Both the position numbers and the translations under genes were made by a program. Below the pieces are notes generated by a model. That model did not search any database, had not been told where the DNA came from, and saw nothing but the letters and a program-made list of their open reading frames with translations. A stretch of DNA of 10,442 bases from an uncultured Burkholderiales bacterium (GTDB lineage: Bacteria; Pseudomonadota; Gammaproteobacteria; Burkholderiales; Burkholderiaceae_C): positions 1-10,442 of the forward strand of contig CAIODK010000167.1 in NCBI GenBank assembly GCA_903856995.1, given 5' to 3'. Shown one piece after another: positions 1-4,707 of this stretch (within the stretch, counting starts at the first letter, position 1; every line of letters starts with the position of its first letter).

Positions 1-1020
1 CAAGCTGCTTTGCTCGACAACCCCTTCGTGTTGTTGTTTGACAAGAAGATCAGCAACATCCGTGACCTGTTGCCTACCTTGGAAGCCGTTGCAAAAGCTG
101 GCCGTCCTTTGTTGATCGTGGCTGAAGAAGTTGAAGGCGAAGCCTTGGCTACTTTGGTGGTCAACACCATCCGTGGCATCTTGAAGGTTGTGGCTGTTAA
201 GGCTCCTGGCTTTGGCGATCGTCGCAAAGCCATGTTGGAAGACATCGCTATCTTGACCGGCGGCAAAGTGATCGCTGAAGAAGTTGGCCTGACACTCGAA
301 AAAGTGACTTTGGCTGACCTCGGCCAAGCCAAGCGCATTGAAGTGGGCAAAGAAAACACCATCATCATCGACGGCGCTGGTGCAGCTGCTGACATCGAAG
401 CCCGCGTCAAACAAGTGCGCGTGCAAATCGAAGAAGCAACGTCTGACTACGACCGCGAAAAACTGCAAGAGCGCGTGGCCAAGTTGGCTGGCGGTGTTGC
501 CGTGATCAAGGTGGGCGCTGCCACTGAAGTCGAAATGAAAGAAAAGAAAGCCCGCGTTGAAGATGCACTGCACGCAACCCGCGCAGCTGTGGAAGAAGGC
601 ATCGTGGCTGGTGGCGGCGTGGCTTTGTTGCGCGCACGTCAAACTGCTGGCGTCATCAAAGGCGACAACGCTGACCAAGACGCTGGTATCAAACTGGTGT
701 TGAAAGCCATCGAAGCGCCTTTGCGCGAGATCGTTTACAACGCAGGTGGCGAGCCTTCAGTGGTGGTGAACGCCGTGTTGGCCGGTACAGGCAACTACGG
801 CTTCAACGCAGCCAACGACACCTACGGTGACATGATCGAAATGGGCATCTTGGACCCAACCAAAGTGACACGCACTGCCTTGCAAAACGCAGCGTCAGTG
901 GCCTCTTTGATGTTGACCACCGAGTGCATGGTTTCAGAAGCACCAAAAGACGACGCTGGTGGCATGCCTGATATGGGCGGCATGGGCGGCATGGGTGGTA
1001 TGGGTGGCATGGGCATGTAA
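1..1020 (+). CDS. groEL: Chaperonin GroEL (Hsp60), C-terminal part, 5' end outside window
   Basis: The reading frame is open from base 1, so this is the last 339 codons of a protein of about 547 residues; roughly the first 210 residues lie upstream. GroEL forms the cytoplasmic double-ring ATP-dependent folding chamber that works with GroES. The visible part covers most of the apical domain, then the second intermediate and equatorial segments. Diagnostic features are the chaperonin signature AAVEEGIVAGGG (bases about 586-621), the Asp just before it in VEDALHATR that corresponds to the ATP-hydrolysis Asp398 of E. coli, and the C-terminal repeat of Gly-Gly-Met units ending GGMGM. Codon choice is strongly biased, as expected for a highly expressed gene. 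It probably ends a groES-groEL operon, because a terminator follows directly. Identification is essentially certain; only the paralogue number cannot be judged. Confidence 0.98.
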   Translation, partial: QAALLDNPFVLLFDKKISNIRDLLPTLEAVAKAGRPLLIVAEEVEGEALATLVVNTIRGILKVVAVKAPGFGDRRKAMLEDIAILTGGKVIAEEVGLTLEKVTLADLGQAKRIEVGKENTIIIDGAGAAADIEARVKQVRVQIEEATSDYDREKLQERVAKLAGGVAVIKVGAATEVEMKEKKARVEDALHATRAAVEEGIVAGGGVALLRARQTAGVIKGDNADQDAGIKLVLKAIEAPLREIVYNAGGEPSVVVNAVLAGTGNYGFNAANDTYGDMIEMGILDPTKVTRTALQNAASVASLMLTTECMVSEAPKDDAGGMPDMGGMGGMGGMGGMGM

Positions 1021-1039
1021 TTGCTTCGCTGCTTTGCCT

Positions 1040-1055
1040 GAGCACTTCGGTGCTC
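1040..1055 (+). other. UUCG-capped hairpin downstream of groEL
   Basis: A perfect 6-bp inverted repeat, GAGCAC/GTGCTC, closes a TTCG loop. This gives a C(UUCG)G tetraloop, one of the most stable RNA hairpin caps. It lies 20 bases after the groEL stop and before the true terminator. It has no T-run behind it, so it is better read as a 3'-end stability or processing hairpin, or as the first part of a compound terminator, than as a terminator itself. Confidence 0.55.
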
Positions 1056-1068
1056 TTGCCAAACGCAT

Positions 1069-1099
1069 AAGCCTCACGAGAAATCGTGGGGCTTTTTTT
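1069..1099 (+). terminator. Intrinsic terminator of groEL
   Basis: The 11-bp stem AAGCCTCACGA / TCGTGGGGCTT has a GAAA tetraloop and one G-T pair. It runs directly into T residues (seven consecutive T at 1093-1099). This is a textbook Rho-independent terminator. It separates the chaperonin operon from the toxin-antitoxin genes, which must therefore have their own promoter in the short space that follows. Confidence 0.9.
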
Positions 1100-1116
1100 C
1101 GTCTGTTCACATGCTC

Positions 1117-1122
1117 CACAAT
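1117..1122 (+). promoter_or_regulatory. Possible -10 element of the mntA-hepT unit
   Basis: CACAAT matches the sigma-70 -10 consensus at 4 of 6 positions and ends 6 bases before the preferred ATG at 1129. There is no convincing -35 box. It overlaps the alternative upstream start at 1111, which would be unusable if transcription begins near 1129. It is listed mainly because four other unit-leading genes in the window show the same geometry. Confidence 0.25.
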
Positions 1123-1128
1123 AGATGC

Positions 1129-1533
1129 ATGGATACCAAGTCGCTCCTTTCGCTTCTGCAACAACGTCTGCCCACATTGATGGCGGCGTATGCGTTTGGC
1201 AGCCGCATCAAGGATGCAGGGCAACATGCCAATGCCGAAAGTGATCTTGATTTGGCCGTCTTGGTCGAAGGCTATGCAGACCCAGTGTTGCTGTTTGAAT
1301 TGGCAGGTGAATTAGCAGACATCACCCAATGCCATGTCGACCTACTGGATATTCGTGCTGCCAGCACGGTGATGCAAAGCCAAATCCTCACGCAAGGTCA
1401 ACGCTTGTGGGCCAAAGATGTACGCGCAGGACTTTTTGAAGCCGCCATGTTGAATGAGAAAATTTACTTCGATCAATCGCGGCAAAGACTGCTGCATGAT
1501 GTGATGAAACGAGGCTCTGTTTATGGTGGATGA
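1129..1533 (+). CDS. mntA: MntA-type nucleotidyltransferase antitoxin of an MntA-HepT module
   Basis: The product is a 134-residue cytoplasmic minimal nucleotidyltransferase (MNT). In characterised MntA-HepT pairs the antitoxin neutralises its partner toxin by adding AMP groups to a tyrosine of the HEPN active site. Visible motifs are the Gly24-Ser25 pair, the metal-binding Asp39-Leu-Asp41, and a third likely carboxylate in HVDLLD (Asp71). The gap between GS and DxD is 13 residues rather than the usual 10. The gene overlaps the toxin gene by 11 bases, the usual order for this family. An in-frame ATG at 1111 would add MLHNRC. I prefer 1129 because it gives the normal short N-terminus and 1111 sits only 11 bases after the groEL terminator T-run. 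Neither start has a clear Shine-Dalgarno sequence. Family assignment is firm; activity is inferred. Confidence 0.88.
   Translation: MDTKSLLSLLQQRLPTLMAAYAFGSRIKDAGQHANAESDLDLAVLVEGYADPVLLFELAGELADITQCHVDLLDIRAASTVMQSQILTQGQRLWAKDVRAGLFEAAMLNEKIYFDQSRQRLLHDVMKRGSVYGG
1511..1514 (+). promoter_or_regulatory. Ribosome binding site for hepT
   Basis: GAGG lies 8 bases before the ATG at 1523, inside the end of the antitoxin gene. It supports 1523 as the toxin start rather than the in-frame GTG at 1526, and shows that the toxin can be initiated on its own as well as by coupling. Confidence 0.5.
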
Positions 1534-1951
1534 CGTATTACTGAACAAAGCAGCATCGATTGAGCGCTGTGTGGCGCGTGCTCGTGAAGAGTACGCGGCA
1601 GACCCAAGCGGATTTGCCACCAATTTCACACGCCAAGATGCCGCCATCTTGAACATCCAACGCGCTTGCGAGGCGACGCTGGACATGGGGCAACACATCA
1701 TTCGTCGCGAATCGCTTGGCTTGCCGCAAAGTGCCAGAGATGTGTTCGCGCTATTAGCTCAAGCCGGTTGGATTAACGAAGCATTGGCCGAGTCCATGAA
1801 ACGCATGGTCGGCTTTCGTAACGTAGCCGTTCACGAATACCAAACACTGCAACTGCCCATCACGCTCAACATCATCACAGGTCATCTCGGCGAGTTTGCT
1901 GAGTTCAGCCGATGCCTGTTGCTCAAAGACGCATCAACCCGCGGCGCTTAA
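1523..1951 (+). CDS. hepT: HepT-like HEPN-domain toxin (ribonuclease)
   Basis: The 142-residue, mostly helical protein carries the HEPN ribonuclease motif R-x4-H-x-Y as RNVAVHEY (Arg99, His104, Tyr106). In HepT toxins this composite active site forms at a dimer interface and cleaves RNA. The tyrosine of the motif is the residue AMPylated by MntA, so an intact Tyr106 fits a regulated, functional toxin. Length and the DUF86-like arrangement (an N-terminal helix with ARAREEY, a middle ILNIQRACEA helix, and MVGFRNVAVHEY) are typical. The start overlaps the antitoxin stop by 11 bases, consistent with coupled translation. No disruption is seen. The RNA target cannot be told from sequence. Confidence 0.9.
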   Translation: MVDDVLLNKAASIERCVARAREEYAADPSGFATNFTRQDAAILNIQRACEATLDMGQHIIRRESLGLPQSARDVFALLAQAGWINEALAESMKRMVGFRNVAVHEYQTLQLPITLNIITGHLGEFAEFSRCLLLKDASTRGA

Positions 1952-1972
1952 CGCACTCAAAAATCGATACAA

Positions 1973-1979
1973 AGAGAGG
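1973..1979 (+). promoter_or_regulatory. Shine-Dalgarno sequence that decides the TTG start at 1985
   Basis: AGAGAGG ends 5 bases before TTG at 1985. No ATG or GTG in the same frame precedes the signal peptide, so this site fixes the lipoprotein start at the TTG codon. Confidence 0.65.
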
Positions 1980-1984
1980 CACTT

Positions 1985-2332
1985 TTGAAGCGAATAAAAT
2001 TTATCACCGCAAGCTTGGCAACAATTTTGATTGTCGGCTGCTCTAGCACCGGAGTCATTCCGATGGACAAAGACTCATACATGATCGGAAAAAAAGATGG
2101 GACCCCGGGATTAGGTGTGTCGCTGAGCAATAAAGCCGAGGTCTACAGCGAAGCAAATTCGTTCTGCAGCGCAAAAGGCATGGAAGTAGAAACGCTTTCC
2201 GTAACAACGACACCTGCAGCCCCTGCCAGACTAGGCTCGACAGAACTCCATTTCAAATGTGTACCTCAAGGGGGATCAGCCAGACCTTTAGTACGAGAGT
2301 CCGATTCGATTATTGAAATACGTAAGCGATAA
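1985..2332 (+). CDS. Small putative lipoprotein, function unknown
   Basis: The 115-residue protein has a basic N-terminus (MKRIK), a hydrophobic stretch (about residues 7-17) and a lipobox IVGC. This predicts signal peptidase II cleavage before Cys19 and lipid anchoring. Residues Ser20-Ser21 follow the Cys, which favours the outer membrane. The mature part has two cysteines, Cys61 and Cys92, that could form a disulfide, and a conserved-looking core (KDGTPGLGVSLSNKAEVY) resembling small uncharacterised lipoproteins of Burkholderiales; I cannot name a family. It starts with TTG behind a strong ribosome binding site. Only 33 bases separate it from hepT, so it may be read from the toxin-antitoxin promoter, though no functional link is evident. 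Its codons are more A/T-rich (ATA, AAA, ATT) than those of its neighbours, hinting at a different history. Confidence 0.75.
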   Translation: MKRIKFITASLATILIVGCSSTGVIPMDKDSYMIGKKDGTPGLGVSLSNKAEVYSEANSFCSAKGMEVETLSVTTTPAAPARLGSTELHFKCVPQGGSARPLVRESDSIIEIRKR

Positions 2333-2345
2333 AACTTATTCACAT

Positions 2346-2380
2346 AAAAAACACCCCCGCTCACATGCGGGGTGTTTTTT
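2346..2380. terminator. Bidirectional terminator between lipoprotein gene and tal
   Basis: AAAAAACACCCC pairs perfectly with GGGGTGTTTTTT around an 11-base loop. The stem carries an A-run on its left and a T-run on its right (TTTTTTT, 2375-2381). Read on either strand it is a GC-rich hairpin followed by U residues. It can therefore stop the rightward lipoprotein transcript, 13 bases after its stop codon, and the leftward transaldolase transcript, about 47 bases after its stop. Confidence 0.85.
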
Positions 2381-2426
2381 TAAAACTGCTGGTAACGCGC
2401 ACATGCCAAAGAACACACGAATCGAA

Positions 2427-3368
2427 TTAGTGCATCAACGCCTCAAGCTTCACCGCATCCACACAAAACGCGCGAATGCCTTCGGCTAACTTCTCCGTCG
2501 CCATCGCGTCTTCATTCATGGCATAGCGGAACGAGGCCTCGGTGTGGTGCACCGCAGGTAAGTCCAACTGCATCGCGGCTGATGCGCTCAGGGCTTGCGT
2601 CAATGCCTCGTTTGAGGCCTCCAACTGCGCCAGCAACTCAGGCGCGATGGTCAGCAAATCGCAACCCGCCAAGGCCGTGATTTGGCCCACGTTTCTAAAG
2701 CTCGCGCCCATCACCTCGGTCTTGATGCCGTTGCGTTTGTAGTGGTTGTAAATCGCCCGCACCGACTTCACACCGGGGTCATTGGCGTTGGCGTTGTCAG
2801 CCTCAATCCAAGCCGCGCCTGCCGACTTCTTGTACCAGTCGTAAATGCGGCCCACAAAGGGGGAGATCAGCTGCACCTTGGCATCACCACACGCCACAGC
2901 TTGGGCGAACGAGAACAGCAAGGTCAGGTTGGTTCGAATGCCTTCGCGCTCTAGCTCGGCGGCAGCTTGAATGCCTTCCCATGTGGAAGCAATTTTGATG
3001 AGCACACGTTCACGCTTGACGCCCTGCGCTTCGTACAAGGCCATGATGCGCTTGGCACGCGCCACGGTGGCGGGTGTGTCAAAGCTCAAACGGGCATCCA
3101 CTTCGGTGGACACACGGCCAGGGATGGTGGCCAAAATCTCGCAACCAAAGCGCACCAGCAGGCGGTCAATCTGCGCGTCCATCGGCTCGTTGCCGTGCGC
3201 TGCCACGGTGGCTTTGAGCAAGGGCAGGTACTCCGGCTTCAGCACCGCTTTCAAAATCAACGACGGATTGGTGGTCGCGTCTTGCGGTTGAAATGCGCTG
3301 AGTTGCTTGAAGTCGCCCGTGTCGGCCACGACGGTGGTGAATTGTTTGAGGGCGTCGAGTTGGTTCAT
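2427..3368 (-). CDS. tal: Transaldolase
   Basis: This cytoplasmic enzyme of the non-oxidative pentose phosphate pathway moves a dihydroxyacetone unit from sedoheptulose 7-phosphate to glyceraldehyde 3-phosphate. At 313 residues it is the size of the classical TalB-type (subfamily 1) enzyme. The Schiff-base lysine is Lys125 in RVLIKIASTWEG. Other family residues are in place: Asp16 in ADTGD, the DATTNPS block with Asn34, Glu89 in RVSTEVDARLSFD, and the phosphate-site region around LISPFVGRIYDWYK. The ATG at 3368 gives the normal N-terminus MNQLDALKQFT. No Shine-Dalgarno sequence precedes it, while a GATAAT hexamer sits 7 bases upstream. The gene appears to be transcribed alone, divergent from the GT9 gene and ended by the shared bidirectional hairpin. 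Confidence 0.97.
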   Translation of the reverse strand: MNQLDALKQFTTVVADTGDFKQLSAFQPQDATTNPSLILKAVLKPEYLPLLKATVAAHGNEPMDAQIDRLLVRFGCEILATIPGRVSTEVDARLSFDTPATVARAKRIMALYEAQGVKRERVLIKIASTWEGIQAAAELEREGIRTNLTLLFSFAQAVACGDAKVQLISPFVGRIYDWYKKSAGAAWIEADNANANDPGVKSVRAIYNHYKRNGIKTEVMGASFRNVGQITALAGCDLLTIAPELLAQLEASNEALTQALSASAAMQLDLPAVHHTEASFRYAMNEDAMATEKLAEGIRAFCVDAVKLEALMH

Positions 3369-3375
3369 AAATCGA

Positions 3376-3381
3376 ATTATC
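3376..3381 (-). promoter_or_regulatory. Possible -10 element of tal
   Basis: On the minus strand this reads GATAAT, 5 of 6 matches to TATAAT, and ends 7 bases before the tal ATG. Transcription would start at or next to the start codon. No recognisable -35 lies 17 bases further upstream. It is one half of a compact 59-bp divergent promoter region. Confidence 0.35.
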
Positions 3382-3409
3382 AGATAGGCCAGGGTCGTTT
3401 CAGAGGGGG

Positions 3410-3418
3410 TGGGATAAT
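3410..3418 (+). promoter_or_regulatory. Possible extended -10 promoter of the GT9 gene
   Basis: TGGGATAAT combines the TGn extension with GATAAT (5 of 6 matches), which can compensate for the missing -35 box. It ends 9 bases before the ATG at 3428. The purine-rich GAGGGGG tract at 3402-3409 is too far from the ATG to act as a ribosome binding site. Confidence 0.4.
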
Positions 3419-3427
3419 TTCATCACT

Positions 3428-4684
3428 ATGAAAATTTCGACACAACGTGCAATCGATCGCTGGGTAGGCCAAGCGTTGTGCGCCCTGCTTTCGGTGTGGT
3501 CTCAGCTTTTGACTTGGTTCGCACCCAACGCCCGCCACCACCGCAACGCCACGCCACGTATTTTGGTGATTTTGCTGTCCGAGATGGGCTCGGTCGTGTT
3601 GGCCAAGGCCATGTTCGACACGCTCAAGGCCAAGCACCCAGGCGTTGACCTGCATGTGTTGCAACTCAAGAAAAACCAAGGCGTGATGCGTTTGCTCGGC
3701 TTTGTGCCCGAAGCCAATTTGCATTCGCTGGACGACGCATCACTGGGCTCGCTGCTGCACGACCTGTGGCACACCACCCGCACGCTGCGTGCATTGCAGC
3801 TCGACGGCGTGATGGACTGCGAGCTGTTTTCGCGCATCAGCGCCTTGCTGAGCTACGCCTGCGGCGCCCGTGTGCGCGTCGGCTTTACCTCGCACACGCA
3901 AGAGGGTTTGTACCGCGGTAGCTTCATCAACGCGCCCGTGCCGTACAACACCTACCAACACATCAGCCTGCAGTTTGTGGGCTTGGCCAAGGTGATGGAG
4001 GCCGCACTCACTTGGTCAGCAGCGCAGTTGAACGACGCCACGCAGCGCCCACTCACCCGTTTTTTAATGCCGGCCATCCAGCAAAGCCTGCCGCAGTTGC
4101 CGGTCGATGCGGCTGAGCTACACGCCTTCCACGCGCGCTTGCAAGTGGACTTTGCGAGTTTCATGGGCAACCCCAAACGCGTGCTGCTGTACGTGAGCGG
4201 CGGCGCTTTGCCCATCCGAGCTTGGCCCGAAGACAGCTACATCGCACTGGCCAAAACCTTGATCGCCAATGGCTGTGCCGTCGGCGTGATCGGTCTACCC
4301 GAAGACACCCCGCAAGCCCAGCGTGTGCTGCACGCCGTGAACCACCCGCGCTGCATTGGCTTGACGGGCTACACGCGCAACTTGCGCGAACTGCTCATGC
4401 TGTTTCACAACGCCGAGCTGTTGGTGACCAACGACGGCGGCCCCGGCCACTTTGCCAGCCTCACGCCGATTGACGTGATTGCCTTCTTCGGCCCCGAGAC
4501 AGGCCGCTTGTATGGCCCCATCAGCGATCGCGCCACGGTGCTCGAATCCGGCATGGCCTGCTCGCCCTGCTTGACCGCCTACAACCACCGCGACAGCTTT
4601 TGCGACGGTGACAACCAGTGCCTCAAAGTCATCACCGTCGGTGAAGTTGAAAAACTGGTGCTGCACAAATTGCAGCTCACCTAA
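3428..4684 (+). CDS. Glycosyltransferase family 9 (heptosyltransferase-like) protein
   Basis: The 418-residue protein has the two-Rossmann GT-B layout of GT9 enzymes such as the ADP-heptose:LPS heptosyltransferases WaaC/WaaF, which act on the inner face of the inner membrane. The N-terminal domain begins with RILVILLSEMGSVVLAK (residues 44-60). The C-terminal donor-binding domain contains VSGGALPIRAWPEDSY (256-271) and the strongest family signature TNDGGPGHFASL followed by FFGPETGRLYGP (334-363). A cysteine cluster (Cys378, Cys381, Cys392, Cys398) in CSPCLTAYNHR...C...C near the C-terminus is a feature I recall from a subset of GT9 proteins. Residues about 12-31 are amphipathic or hydrophobic and could hold it at the membrane. 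It leads a probable operon with the GtrA-ArnT gene 23 bases downstream. The sugar is not deducible; it need not be heptose. Confidence 0.9.
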   Translation: MKISTQRAIDRWVGQALCALLSVWSQLLTWFAPNARHHRNATPRILVILLSEMGSVVLAKAMFDTLKAKHPGVDLHVLQLKKNQGVMRLLGFVPEANLHSLDDASLGSLLHDLWHTTRTLRALQLDGVMDCELFSRISALLSYACGARVRVGFTSHTQEGLYRGSFINAPVPYNTYQHISLQFVGLAKVMEAALTWSAAQLNDATQRPLTRFLMPAIQQSLPQLPVDAAELHAFHARLQVDFASFMGNPKRVLLYVSGGALPIRAWPEDSYIALAKTLIANGCAVGVIGLPEDTPQAQRVLHAVNHPRCIGLTGYTRNLRELLMLFHNAELLVTNDGGPGHFASLTPIDVIAFFGPETGRLYGPISDRATVLESGMACSPCLTAYNHRDSFCDGDNQCLKVITVGEVEKLVLHKLQLT

Positions 4685-4707
4685 ACCTCCTTGCCCCTCT
4701 CAGCCAC

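Noticed and set aside
961..1017. Tandem GGM-coding repeat as a possible satellite or slippage element
   Set aside because: This is the normal C-terminal Gly-Gly-Met tail of GroEL.
1040..1055. UUCG hairpin as a separate terminator
   Set aside because: It lacks a T-run, and the true terminator lies a few bases further on.
1111..1128. Upstream ATG at 1111 for mntA
   Set aside because: It would add six residues (MLHNRC) with no ribosome binding site and almost touches the groEL terminator. It is kept as an alternative only.
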